Shown in pieces: positions 21,567 through 32,098 of a DNA stretch of 64,000 bases (the stretch's first letter is position 1; every line of letters begins with the position of its first letter). Source of the DNA: Melanopsichium pennsylvanicum (taxonomy: Eukaryota > Basidiomycota > Ustilaginomycetes > Ustilaginales); the NCBI GenBank assembly GCA_900208305.1, contig OAPG01000021.1:124001-188000 (forward strand), written 5' to 3'. Under the pieces are notes generated by a model. It did not search any database and was not told the DNA's origin. It saw nothing but the letters and a program-made list of their open reading frames with translations. The position numbers were made by a program, and so were the translations under genes.

Positions 21567-22129
21567 AACACAGTCTTTACAGTCGTGGAGGAGCGGGACT
21601 CATCCACTCTACTTTATATTAACCCAGTCTTTACTTTACAAGTCGTTATCAGTTACTCAGTATATAGTTCTCGTCAGCAGCTGCAATCATACGGTATTGC
21701 AGCTATCCAGTGTCTGTGTTCTCCTCAGTATAAGGAGACAAGCTTCATCGACGATTGTCAGCACCATCACTGACACTACAGCACCTCAACTGTAGGCGGA
21801 ACCTCAACCGCGGTCACGGAACCTCCACCGTAGCCAATTCATTATCACGACAGCTTCAAGACCATCCGAAGCAGTCCCTGACGGTGACCAACACTTGCAT
21901 CAAGAGCACTCGTGCATTGTGAAGGTCTTACAACACACAGACGAGCCGCATTACCTCTGAACGGAGTGTTCACAGTGGTCAGTCAGCTCAAGAGTTGCGC
22001 AGCAGGTCTCATAGCGAAACACAATAGAACCAGCCTGCTTATCAGGTCTCAATCTCAAAAACGCTAAAACAGACGGTTTCAGCGGATCCCGGCGCGAAGC
22101 TTGAGTTTGGCACAACGCCCCCTGACAGG

Positions 22130-22841
22130 GTGGTTGCAACAATGTTAGAAGCTTTTCTTGGGCCTTCCTCTTGCTAGAGGCCTTGGTAGCAGCCTTGCTT
22201 GGTTGCTTCTGCTTTGCTGAGGTGCTTGCAACATGCTTCTGCAGCCTCTCCTCTTGACAATGCTCTAATGCCCAGTCATTCTCCATCCTTTCTTTCAAGA
22301 GCTTTTCTCCAGTCACCTTTTCAATGAGAAAGTCCTTTGATATGACTTGATTATCTCCAGGCTTGGCTGGAGTGCTAACTGGAGCTGTGTATGTGTTTAC
22401 TGAGTGTCAAGAAGCTGGAGCCTATGGTATAAGATGTCTTGAGCTTTTTGAAGCTTTCAAGTAACAGTGTGCTGGTGCTGAGCTTCATGCTGCTGTTGGT
22501 CTGTCCCAAGACTATAAGAAGGTTGTGAAAGGATGAGGGGTCAGTTGGAGTGGTACATCCTGCACCAGAAGCAGGGCTTGTAATGCTTGGGTCCTTGTAC
22601 CCAGAAAGCTTGGAGATGACCTTCTCTGCCTGGGGCAGAACAGTCAAGCCAACATTGGCAAAAGCTTTTCTGATGGCAGGAGGCTTGATCTGCACTTGAG
22701 CCTTGGCATAGAGGTGAGCAAAGGTGGGACAATCAATCTTGGCACTTGAGCTTCCAAGGGCAGCAACAGACTTGCCATACAATTCCTTGATTGGTCTAAA
22801 GAGTGAGAGATCAAGTGGTTGTATTATGTGAGTTGCATGGG
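22130..22841. repeat. CpG-free block (transposase C-terminal part)
   Basis: Over 700 bases with no CpG seen, ending exactly where the CpG-rich solo LTR begins. It holds the C-terminal part of the transposase relic on the minus strand. Confidence 0.75.
22837..22841. other. Target-site duplication ATGGG (left)
   Basis: Left copy of the 5-bp duplication flanking the solo LTR; the right copy is 23299-23303. Confidence 0.85.
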
Positions 22842-23298
22842 TGTTAAGGCCGTAGGGTCTAGGTACCGCTGGGCGGCTACAGCTGGAATAGGGTCTACGG
22901 GTACAGAGAGGTTGTAGGCGTAGGCAACACAGGCAGTCGGGGTCAGAGCACACTACTGTGTTGCTATAGAGCTAACTAAGTAATACATGCGACAAGGTCC
23001 AGAGGCAACCTCATGTCAGGCGGGGGCGGGGTGGTAAGGTCCAAGAGCTATTGGCCACCTCCCGTGCCCCCTGCAGTAACTACCTCCCACCGCGGCGCTA
23101 CAATGTTAGATTGCCAACGGCCGTATTCTGCTTACGGAGGGGCCAGCCACGGTTGGACAGTAGGAGGGTTGTGTTAGGCCAACCGCTCCTCTGCGAGGGA
23201 TCCGGAGAGGGTTGGTTGGGGCTCAATTGCAACAATTGCTCAATCGGGAGGGGGGCCAAGCGCCCACTCTTTGGACTACGGTTGGTGGGGCACTAACA
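22842..23298. mobile_element. 457-bp solo LTR with 5-bp target duplication
   Basis: Starts TGTTAAGGCC and ends GCACTAACA, so it has the TG...CA termini and short inverted ends (TGTTA/TAACA) of an LTR. ATGGG is duplicated on both sides (22837-22841 and 23299-23303). Removing the element and one ATGGG rejoins the transposase reading FPAH-ATHIIQPLD. No internal coding region is present. CpG is normal inside, unlike the flanks, so insertion came after the flanks were mutated. Confidence 0.9.
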
Positions 23299-23700
23299 AT
23301 GGGCTGGAAAGCATACAGGGACAGTCTTTAGTTGCCAGCACTTGTCAAAAAAGTTGGATGAGATATGGCTGTTATGGCCATCAAATAGCAACAGTCTCCA
23401 TTCCTCCTTGCAACCATCTGTGAGCCTTGTCTGTGGATCAAAGACTTGAATCAACCATTCCAAGACCAAGTTGTTGCTGATATAGCCTGTCTCTGTGCTC
23501 CCAAAGAAACACTTGCTTCCAACACCATCCATTTGCCAATGGTTGCCAATGGTTGCCAAGTTGGTGCCAAGTGCCCTTCCAGATGACCAGTGGCTCAAGC
23601 AGCTGACCTCTGGACCCAACATAAAGCTGGATCTCAGTTTTTGTTGAGTTGACAAGATGGATGGCATCCAAGACAATCAATTGGCTGTTGAATAGCTTCA
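23299..23700. repeat. CpG-free block (transposase catalytic part)
   Basis: About 400 bases without CpG, continuing the depleted transposase beyond the solo LTR. CpG returns gradually from 23701 and is normal from about 23955. Confidence 0.7.
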
Positions 23701-24033
23701 GCGTGTTCCTTGAGATCCAAAGACAAGAGAGGGAAGCCTTGATCAGCACATTGAGCAATATGTTGAACAAGGGCAGACTTGGCTGCAGGTGAAACGGCTT
23801 GCTGCTTTGTGTGACAGTTTTTGACCAATGCACAATCATTCCTGCAATGATATAGTGTGGCTGCAGGTATCCCAGTTGAGACAGAAGCAGCAGCAACGCT
23901 CTTGTGAAGACCTTTGTTGAAATCTTTGAGGGCTTTGATGATTGTTGCCTCCTTCTCTGCGCTTTTCCCGGCCGACTCTCTTTTCGCAGCAGCTCGGTGG
24001 CTAGGTAAACTTATTAGCGGAGACATTCCAATG

Positions 24034-24527
24034 TAGCAGTTTAATATTGCTTTGAAGCGTGAGAGGTCGAAAAAGAAACAAAAAAGAGCAAAAGCGAGAG
24101 AAGGCGTAAAAAACAATATGTGATGAATAAAGGAAATTGTGTTGAACAAATTCTTCATGATAGAGTGGCCGCGAGGAAGGCTTGGAATTTTTTTTTTTTT
24201 TTTTGCGGATACATTCCAAGCAAGGCAACCCAAATTCGGGTGGCTTCTAGGATTGCTGTCTAGCGCCAAGCTTTGTCAAGTAGCAGTTTAATATTGCTTT
24301 GAAGCGTAAGGTCGAAAAAGAAACAAAAAAGAGCAAAAGCGAGAGAAGGCGTAAAAAACAATATGTGATGGAAAACATGGAGATTGTGTTGAACAAATTT
24401 TTCATGATAGAGTGGCCGCGAGGAAGGCTTGGAATGTTTTTTTTTTTTGCGGATACATCATTTCAAGCAAGGCAACCCAAATTCGGGTGGCTTCTAGGAT
24501 TGCTGTCTAGCGCCAAGCTTTGTCAAG
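24034..24527. repeat. 247-bp tandem duplication
   Basis: Copy 1 (24034-24280) and copy 2 (24281-24527) both start TAGCAGTTTAATATTGCTTT and end GCGCCAAGCTTTGTCAAG. They are nearly identical, differing in small indels and in poly-T length (16-17 versus 11). The unit spans sequence just upstream of the transposase N-terminus. Confidence 0.9.
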
Positions 24528-26455
24528 CTTGCCTCCTTCGAGTTTTGTCAATCATTTTGTTGGGAGTCGAGGCAACAATTTTTTTTGGAGCCGTAATTAC
24601 TTAGCCATCCCCGTCTCCTCACCAAAACATTTACCGACAAAATGACGACTTTATCTCCTCGTATCCATGGCTGCCCGTCTCGCCGTACCTGTTGCATGTT
24701 TTTTTTTCTCAACGTCGTCCATCGTCTGTCCACTTCGAACAATATGATGTCGAACACGTTTTCTGGTGGTGACATTTTTCTCACACGTCAAAAAAACTAA
24801 AATCAACAGCTATGTCGATGACACAGGGAGTTCGTGATCGAGCAGACACCCGAGAAGACAACTCCAATCTGTGTTGGCTTCGTGGGAGATGCTCGCAGAA
24901 ACATTTCAAGCCTTTCGAGCAGCAACACTATCGGGGGTGGTCTCTCGAGCACTACACAGGTGGCTGCCTAATTATGTTTTTCCATTTTTTGACGATAAGA
25001 ATTAATTCGAAAAATGGATTTTCTCGACAAGAAACACAAAATTCTGCCGCGGGATTCAACCGTGGGTGGCTGCCCTGGAGGCTATGTCAACTACCTTTGA
25101 CTTTTCTCCAATGATACTCAGCTGTCGATCCCATGCTCACAATCGACTCCCAAATATCTTAGAATTTCAATTGCAAATACTGGTAGCCGCCCTGAAAGGA
25201 GATTCACAGCGACTCCTAATCAAATGACAGCAACGATTTGCTTCTGATCCTGAGTGGTCAGAACATCGTTCCTTGCAATATGGCAAAAATTCCGAGAACA
25301 CGAAACTAGCTTGGCATCTTAAATGTGCCGCATTCATGTCCGAGGAAGTCACGAGGAGGCATTCGTTAAAATAAAAAAGTGTCCTGGTTGTGAAAAGTAA
25401 ACTGAAGCAATCCATATTCATGATATATGAAGTTCACACACACATTCCAAAAGATATGACCGCACAATGTTTTCGCCTGCGCAGATGAAGCACAATGCAT
25501 ACATCTCGCGCGTCATTATTTGTACAAAGACAACAATCTAGTCATGGTGGCTACTCACGGAAGCCGTCCAGACAATTATCCCCGGAGACGTGATCTGTCT
25601 GAGCAATCCACAGCCCGCCTCTTCGAACAAGCTACCATGATTGGCCTCTTTGTTCGCTGCTCCACTTCGACTTTGATCTTTTGAGGTGTGTCACTTGCGA
25701 ACCTAATTTCTTATACCACATCAAAGCCTGTACTTTCTATGGACTTGGGATCAGGTTGTAAATCTTGTGTGAGAGACATGATTGCTTCGTTTTGTTGCCG
25801 GCATAAACCACTGCTTCACTGCTGGCGATGATGCGAGTCGTTTCCGCATGTTTTCCTAGGTGCAACAAGACTGTTACTTTAATGATGGACTGGCCAGTCG
25901 AACAAGCTACCAAAGCCAAGAATCAGATTGTAGACTGCCCGTCACGGCACACTTGTCTGTTAAACTCGATCAACTTCTAATCGAGGCACATCGTGACAGG
26001 GACAAAAAGTCGACCAGAGACCTACTCCAACAGCCACAGGGTCGCCGCTCACAGGAGCCACCCAAAGCAGGCGGCTCATTCGGGTGCTTGCTAGGGTGGC
26101 TTTTTACAAGCCACTTGTGAAGGAGAGGTATTCGCGCCGATGATATTATGGAGCTTCCCCATTTCGAGGCGCTCATTGGCACAGGGTGAAGAATGCTGAT
26201 ATTGGCGTCGACCCCAGTAAACTGCATCAAAACATCCACCAAATGACACAAGAAAGCTTCTCTAAAAGGGTCAGATATAATGTTAGGGCAAGGCTATTAG
26301 TCAGCATGACAAAGGTCCGCCTCAAGCTATTTACAAGGGTCCTTCGCGCCAAGAGTGATATTGAGCTACCTTGTCTTCGAACCCAATAAGAAACCTTCCC
26401 TTCTACCAACATCATCTCACAACATCCCAAAATATCTAACAAGACTCAAGCTGCC
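24528..26455. other. 1.9-kb region without recognisable gene
   Basis: Short open frames on both strands, none with a recognisable domain, consistent splicing or family motif. CpG content is ordinary. GGTGGCT/AGCCACC words recur (24487, 24958, 25066, 26094), hinting at old repeat fragments. The last 100 bases or so presumably carry the promoter of the zinc-finger gene. Confidence 0.5.
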
Positions 26456-27336
26456 ATGGCTAGAAAGAAGAGAAAGGCTCCTCAGCTCGAGGCGTGGTGT
26501 TGGTACTGCGAGTAAGTCCATCGCTAGTCCGCCACAGAAATGATTATGTTTGCTGATTTCAGACCTTACTGGTGCCGCCCGATGTATTGACCTCGCTGTA
26601 GTCGCGACTTCGAAGATGAGAAGGGTAAGTGATTGTCTTTCATACACAGGACACCTTAACACGAATGCTGACTGCAAATTGTAAATACAACGCTCGTCTC
26701 TCCACAGTTCTCTTGCAGCATCAAAAGTCTAAGCACTACCGATGTCCACAATGCCCAAGGCGACTCAACACCGCAGGAGGTCTATCGGTCCATCTCACAC
26801 AGGTACACAAAGCAGAACCAGACAAGTGAGTCTCAAGCCAGCCAGTTTGCTCAATAGCTGCACCAACACACCTTACTGACGCACTCCATCTTCTACATTG
26901 AAGGATTGAGAACACATTACCGGGCCGAGACTCATTCCAGATCGAGATCTATGGCATGGCAGGCATTCCAGAAAAAGATCTTGCAGAATGGAAGGAAAGA
27001 CGTGCAGCACAAAAGGCAGACGGAAATGCGCCAACCCAAAACAAGCGACCCAGGATCGAAAAGCTGGTGCTTTCGAAAGAGCAACTGCGAGTGCAGCTTG
27101 AAGCACACAAAGCTCTGATGAGCGGCAAAGCGCCCATTCCCGGACTCGTGCCGTACGGTGCAGCTGGACCATTCTCAGTGCCTCCGCCAGCGCTACCACG
27201 ATTCGGTGTTCCACCGCCGAACTTTGCAAGGCCACCTCCCACACAGCCACCATCCGGATATGGCGCTGCGCCGCCACATTATGCGAGAGATGATGGTCGA
27301 GAAGCGCACAAGGTCAGGGCCTCGGAATTTTTCTAA
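26456..27336 (+). CDS. BuGZ/ZNF207-like zinc-finger protein
   Basis: Four exons: 26456-26511, 26602-26624, 26708-26825 and 26904-27336, with GT...AG introns of 90, 83 and 78 bases; 209 residues in total. The start MARKKRKAPQLEAWCWYCDR, then DFEDEKVLLQHQKSKHYRC and a second C2H2 finger CPQCPRRLNTAGGLSVHLTQVH, followed by IEIYGMAGIPEKD, match the ZNF207/BuGZ family closely. The animal protein binds microtubules and Bub3 in spindle assembly and also affects splicing; the fungal role is not established. The C-terminal half is Pro/Gly/Ala-rich, as in the family, which is noted for phase separation. The second exon is only 23 bases. I am less sure of the last residues. Confidence 0.9.
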
Positions 27337-27557
27337 ACTAACATCGTGACAAGCGAAATCGCGAATTCAAGAATCATGCTTGATACCACCGAAGGCTAGC
27401 CCTTGTTTTATCGGCGATCTCTCGTGTTGTCAAAAGGCTCGGGCTCCGAATGAGAACTCGAAGGGCAATATCGGCACAAAGAAGTGAAAACGTCGGAAAG
27501 AGACTCAGCAGTGTTGAACGATCGTGAGCGGCAAGGGAATGATACTATAGGTGATAT

Positions 27558-29033
27558 TCAGTCTCTGAGCAGTCTTGCTTTGTCGCGGAAAGACGAAGGT
27601 GCCGAGGACGAGGCTGCATCTGCGATGGCGTTCCAACCGGAAGAGGCTTTTGTTAGGCTCTTGATTGGGCCGCGAGAATACGAGAGTGTGCTCAAGATGA
27701 CTAGCGCTACGCCAGCGGCAAAAGGCGCTGTGAAGGGGAAGTTGAAGAAGGCGACGCTAAAGCCGAAACTGAGGACGATGCTGAAGCTGACGGCAAAACC
27801 TTTCAATATGTTGTCGGCGTGCTTGATGACCATAGCGACCGCGAGGCCACCTGTGACTTGCAAGACAACAGTGGCCCAAGCGCTTGCGCCAAAGTGTAAA
27901 AAGGGCGCTGCAGCACCATTACGAACCATCTCGAGCAAAACAGGGAGCGCAGCTGGAAGCAAGGACCATCCGGAAAGCTGCACGTTTCGGGCCCAAAGAT
28001 TGGCATCTGAGGTTTTGAGCACCATTTCAAAGTAGACGCCAGCGAGGCCAGAGGTGAAGCAAGCAGCGATGACTGCGAGGAAGCCTTGAATAGGCTGCAT
28101 CGGTTTGTCTGCCCTCGCACTTTCTTCCATGCTCATTGATATGCGCGAGCCATCAAAGGAGGGTGACGAGGGGGGAAGGTGGTCGTAGTCCTTGGCATCT
28201 GAGCCAGGGAGGAACGAACCAATGCTGGGGAGGCGCTCAGGCGGTGGCGCACGATGCGAGTCGAAGGGAGGAGGGGGTGGTGGAGGTGGTAAGGCGGCAG
28301 CAGGCCCGGCGGATACGTGGCCATAGCCGTGGGTCCGGACCTCGAACGGGACAAGGCCAGAGACCGACTTGCTCTGGATCTGGACGACAGCTACACCTAT
28401 CGCCAACATGCCGAGGGAGAGCCACTGCCACACGCTGATCTTCTTGCGAAGAAGGACGATACTGAAGAAAGCGGTCGTGAGGATCTTCATCTGGTATGCA
28501 CAGATGAATACCGGCGGCTCAAGATTCGAGACGGCGACGTATTGTAGATTATTCTGAAGGACATAGAGGAAAGCCGGGCTAGAAAGCTTCCAGTAGTCTT
28601 CGGCGGCTACCTGTTCGATTACCCGTTTGATTCTGGATGAAGTAAAGTGTGGGGATCCGTGCCTGAGCCGATGTGAGGATGGTGACGATGTGCGCGATTG
28701 CAAGGCGTCATGTTCCGGACTGTGGCGCCTAATTTTTGGTTGTGATGTCCTATGCGAGCCTGACGAGGGAAGGGGAAGCGATTCGGTCGAGGGGTCTATG
28801 AAAATGATGGAGATGGCGAAGGATATCAAGCACTTGAGAAGTTCGGTGAGGAGGACTGCAGTAGGGAAAAAGTAGGACTTTCCGATTGGTGCTGACACAC
28901 GGCTGTGGTGCATGACAACACCCAGCAGTGTATTCTGAATGGTGAGAACGGTGAGAGAGACCTGCTTAAGAGGCAGGCCAAAGGCAGTGCCGACCATTCT
29001 GGAAGGATGCAAGATTTGGACGTGAGCGTGCAA
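27558..29033 (-). CDS. Nucleotide-sugar (UDP-galactose type) transporter
   Basis: Single exon, 491 residues. It matches the SLC35A/NST family: GLPLKQVSLTVLTIQNTLLG at the N-terminus, YFFPTAVLLTELLKCLISF, NNLQYVAVSNLEPPVFICAY, and FAVSFSIVLSFGFSVAFFNF near the end, with about ten membrane segments. The family exchanges UDP-sugars for UMP across the Golgi membrane. Two hydrophilic insertions, near residues 65-125 and 225-310 (Pro- and Ser-rich), make it longer than the usual 320-400 residues. The first ATG is at 29033; a second at 28997 fits the family start equally well. The gene converges on the zinc-finger gene. The exact sugar cannot be told from sequence. Confidence 0.85.
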   Translation of the reverse strand: MHAHVQILHPSRMVGTAFGLPLKQVSLTVLTIQNTLLGVVMHHSRVSAPIGKSYFFPTAVLLTELLKCLISFAISIIFIDPSTESLPLPSSGSHRTSQPKIRRHSPEHDALQSRTSSPSSHRLRHGSPHFTSSRIKRVIEQVAAEDYWKLSSPAFLYVLQNNLQYVAVSNLEPPVFICAYQMKILTTAFFSIVLLRKKISVWQWLSLGMLAIGVAVVQIQSKSVSGLVPFEVRTHGYGHVSAGPAAALPPPPPPPPFDSHRAPPPERLPSIGSFLPGSDAKDYDHLPPSSPSFDGSRISMSMEESARADKPMQPIQGFLAVIAACFTSGLAGVYFEMVLKTSDANLWARNVQLSGWSLLPAALPVLLEMVRNGAAAPFLHFGASAWATVVLQVTGGLAVAMVIKHADNILKGFAVSFSIVLSFGFSVAFFNFPFTAPFAAGVALVILSTLSYSRGPIKSLTKASSGWNAIADAASSSAPSSFRDKARLLRD

Positions 29034-30118
29034 AAGGCAGGGTGGAGGCGTCTAGATGACGGTAGGAAAGAATCAGGACATGGGTGCGAAGTGGTCGAGC
29101 CGGGTAGAGAGAGGTGATTTCAAAAAGTATCGGGAACCGTCAGCAACGTCGGTGGAATCCGATATGAAGTGGGCGGTGATTGCGTTGGAGCTCTCGGGCT
29201 GAAGAGAGCAGGTAAGGTCTTTGACAAAGGCCATTCGACGCCTCATACAATGTGCAGAGGTCTGGCAGAAATCAAGGTCTGGCAGAAATCAGAAGAGTGA
29301 CGAGTGAAGGTAGGTGTGTTTGAAGCGGATGGGAGAGACGCAATGGCGGCAAATCCAGATCCAGAGAATGGTTGAGGCTAGAAGAGTTGGAGCATGCGCC
29401 GAGAGAGCAAAAGTGACACTCTAGCAAAGATTCACAAGTTGGCTTTTTAGCGCGTTGACTCTGAAAAGTGCATTTGAATCAAATGGGCGCGCACACGCTT
29501 CTCGAGTTCAAGTTGTTGCGGCACAGTCATTTTGGGTGCCTAAGAACCAAAAATAACAAAATTGCAAAGTGAGGAAGGAGTTGGATGCGTCAAGCAGGGT
29601 CCAAACTGGGTCGAGTGGCCAGCCTGTACTCAAGAGGTTGTTGCGAAACGGTCCAATCCCACGTTTTGGCGGATTCCTGCGATTTTGACGGCAAAATTGG
29701 ACGCTTAGCCTCCACCTTTTTATTATTATTATTTTATTATAATTATAATTATTATTATTATTTTTTTCTTTTTGCGGAGCCCAATTATGCACGCAAAGGA
29801 GGTTTTCGCCCAAAACCAAATTCCTGCAGGCACACTAGCGTCACCAACCTTGATCTTGTAGTTTCTCACAGGGACAAGCTGGTGTTCGGGACCATTGATC
29901 CCGGCATCCACCATCGTCTCAACCAGCAATCACATCACAAAATTCGTCTCGAATCAAAGTTACAAATAGCTGGCTTCGGAGCTAGTCAGAATCTTGGAAA
30001 GACAACTCCAAGCCGCCATAGCGACTGCACGGAACCAGAGTAGATCCATCTGGCTGTCTCAAAGCCATCCACAACCTAACTTTCCGTTGCACATCGGACT
30101 AGCTAGCTGTTTCCCACG
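29034..30118. other. Divergent promoter region
   Basis: About 1.1 kb between the transporter (minus) and the DUF2417-type gene (plus). It contains a short AT microsatellite (29716-29772). No gene recognised. Confidence 0.5.
29716..29772. repeat. AT-rich (TTA/TAA)n microsatellite
   Basis: An imperfect run of TTATTATTATTTTATTATAA and similar units ending in a T run. Simple-sequence repeat, no coding meaning. Confidence 0.8.
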
Positions 30119-32098
30119 ATGGCCCTCAAATCCTCTGCTCTGAGGTCATCTGCGACCGACCAACCGCAAGACAGTGAGCGACAGCCGCTGCTTGGTTCTT
30201 CATCAGCAAGCTCCGACTACCGCGCTATCCCTCAGTCGGCACCTCCCGTGCAACGGACAAGACGTTCACCTTATCTCACATTCTTCCTTCGCTTCTACTT
30301 TGCCATCGGTGTGGTGCTCTTGCTTCCTGTTACCGTCATGCTCATCTTGCTCTTCACCAACTACTTTGAACCCATCCCTTTGCTCCTGCCACCTCACCGG
30401 TCACCCGCAGTCTTGCCCTTTTGGTTCTGTCTGATCTCGGTATCCATGCTTGCACCCGGCTTGCTCTTCTTCGAGCTCGCTTCACACGCCACCAACTTCT
30501 TTCATCTCTTTGTGCTCTGCTGCACCGTCGCTGACGTGGTTCTCCTTCTTGCGGTCCCCGAATTCCGCATAACTCACTCCTACCTTGGTTTCGCATCGGT
30601 TGGTCTCTGCTTCCTTTCAACGCTGTGGGCTTTTTTCTCTTCTCACCACCTCCAGAAGCAAAAGATTCCTTTCACGCTGAATCCCGATGTTGGTGCTCCC
30701 ATCGTCACCCAAATTTCACTCTCGCGTGCTCAAGCAAAGTGGACTAGACGCTTCAAGCTTGTCTGGGCGCTCTTTGGCTGCCTTGCTGTTGCATCTGCGG
30801 CTGCGCTCGTCACTTTTGATCTCGTTCTCGATGCTGCTGACTCGGGATTCAAACCTCTGGGAAACCTCACCATGGTACATCCCACCTCGCTCACAAAGGA
30901 CCCTGTGTACCCTCAGGACCCCGCCAACGTTAATCCATACCCTGTCTCGTTCCGCCTTCACCTTGCCTGCGAGTCCGCTCCGAGGCAGCCGGATCATTTA
31001 AAGTCCAACAACACCGATGATTTCGCTCCTACTGCCCTCGTCATGTCAGAACGCGGCGTTTCTGGCGTCATTGCAGCGCAGTTCCTTCGCGAAATGGTTG
31101 CGCGATCCGGTGCCCGTCTCGGAGAGAGCGATGACGGTCACCTTGCTATCACCCGCGTCTGCTTCTGGGACCGAATCGGCTATGGCCACTCAGACTTTGT
31201 GTACCAACCCACCTCCGTCCGCCTGCAGACTGAGGCACTCTACAAGGCGCTCCAGAAGCACGATGAAGTTGACCTCAGCAGCAGCTTGAAGAGAGGCAAT
31301 AACCAGAAAGAAGATATAGCGCTGGGCAAATTCATGCTTGTTTCCACCGGATACGGCAACCTGTTCGCCCACGACTTTGCCATTCAGCACCCCAAGCTCA
31401 TCCATTCCTTCCTGAACATCGATGCCGAGACACCCGATTCGTGGTACACCGATAAGGTCGCATCCGATAGTGGGGCACGTGCAGGCTACCTCGCCCGCCG
31501 TCATGGTTCCTTCGGGTCTCTTTTATATGACCTTCTTCCCGCGCTTGCCGAGCCGATCGGCGTCACTCGCATCATTGGTCTACTCAAGGGCAAGTCGGTC
31601 ATCGACCGCATATTAGCTCCTGGAGTACGCGGACGTGCTACTCGCCACAATGACATGGGTGGTGGAGGCTGGCGCATCTATGGAGCGGGTGGTGGCAACC
31701 CGAGAGCCCTCATGTCCAACTGGCTTGAACGTCTTGATGCCAATCTTGGAACCTTGAGCCCGAACTTTGCTGCATTGCGCAAATCACGCTCCGAGTATCA
31801 ATCTCTCTTGTCCAAACGCCCGGTCGCAGTGCTTTCCAGCTTTTGGAGGATCCATGCTGACGTGAACGGGTGGGGCCAGGAACAGCGCGAAAGCCTGGTA
31901 GCGCCAGCAAAGAACAGCTCTAGTCTCGTGGGATGGTGGCGCGTTGGCGACAGGAAGGAAAGGGCAGGTGGTGGAGATGAAGGTGGGCCTTCAGGCATTT
32001 GTTCGACGAAGATGGGAGTCATTTTCTGCGAAGAAGCTGTTCGCAAGCTTATCGCTGCAGGCCAGATGTGGAATGGTACCGTAGCATCTTCTCTCTGA
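30119..32098 (+). CDS. DUF2417-type membrane alpha/beta-hydrolase-like protein
   Basis: Single exon, 659 residues. The N-terminal third has about six hydrophobic segments (for example FYFAIGVVLLLPVTVMLILL and SLGFASV-type helices), followed from about residue 250 by an alpha/beta-hydrolase-like domain with RVCFWDRIGYGHSD and FAIQHPKLIHSFLNID. This layout matches fungal DUF2417 proteins, whose role is unknown. Where an active hydrolase has GHSYGG, this protein reads STGYGN (about residues 408-413), so the nucleophile serine appears to be glycine. It may be inactive or use other residues. ATG 30119 is preceded by ACG and fits the family start. Confidence 0.75.
   Translation: MALKSSALRSSATDQPQDSERQPLLGSSSASSDYRAIPQSAPPVQRTRRSPYLTFFLRFYFAIGVVLLLPVTVMLILLFTNYFEPIPLLLPPHRSPAVLPFWFCLISVSMLAPGLLFFELASHATNFFHLFVLCCTVADVVLLLAVPEFRITHSYLGFASVGLCFLSTLWAFFSSHHLQKQKIPFTLNPDVGAPIVTQISLSRAQAKWTRRFKLVWALFGCLAVASAAALVTFDLVLDAADSGFKPLGNLTMVHPTSLTKDPVYPQDPANVNPYPVSFRLHLACESAPRQPDHLKSNNTDDFAPTALVMSERGVSGVIAAQFLREMVARSGARLGESDDGHLAITRVCFWDRIGYGHSDFVYQPTSVRLQTEALYKALQKHDEVDLSSSLKRGNNQKEDIALGKFMLVSTGYGNLFAHDFAIQHPKLIHSFLNIDAETPDSWYTDKVASDSGARAGYLARRHGSFGSLLYDLLPALAEPIGVTRIIGLLKGKSVIDRILAPGVRGRATRHNDMGGGGWRIYGAGGGNPRALMSNWLERLDANLGTLSPNFAALRKSRSEYQSLLSKRPVAVLSSFWRIHADVNGWGQEQRESLVAPAKNSSSLVGWWRVGDRKERAGGGDEGGPSGICSTKMGVIFCEEAVRKLIAAGQMWNGTVASSL

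Larger units (their letters stand above)
21041..22129. mobile_element. LTR-like element, copy C
   Basis: CpG-normal insertion with a 53-bp tandem array, a TATA box and the module shared with A and B (21700-21960). Its right part ends in TTTGGCACAACGCCCCCTGA, similar to CTCTGGCACGCGACCGCTGA after copy B, a possible leader or primer-binding zone. No gag or pol coding sequence follows, so it is at most a solo LTR plus leader remnant. Exact ends and target duplication could not be fixed. Confidence 0.5.
22375..24026 (-). pseudogene. Pogo/Fot1-type DDE transposase relic
   Basis: Minus-strand remains of a DDE_1 (pogo/Fot1/Tigger) transposase. The N-terminal part (from about 24026) has a CENP-B/psq-like helix-turn-helix: KEATIIKALKDFNKGLHKSV and GIPAATLYHC. 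The catalytic part shows LEPLVIWKG, GYISNNLVLEWL, then RLLLFDGHNSHIS with the second Asp, and THIIQPLDLSLFRPIKELYG. The link between the two domains is shortened, so the first catalytic Asp region is missing. At least two frameshifts separate the parts (23634-24026, about 23540-23680 and below 23540 lie in different frames). A solo LTR at 22842-23298 splits the FPAH/ATHIIQPLD junction; LTR plus one target copy is 462 bases, so the frame resumes in phase. The gene cannot be active. Confidence 0.85.
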
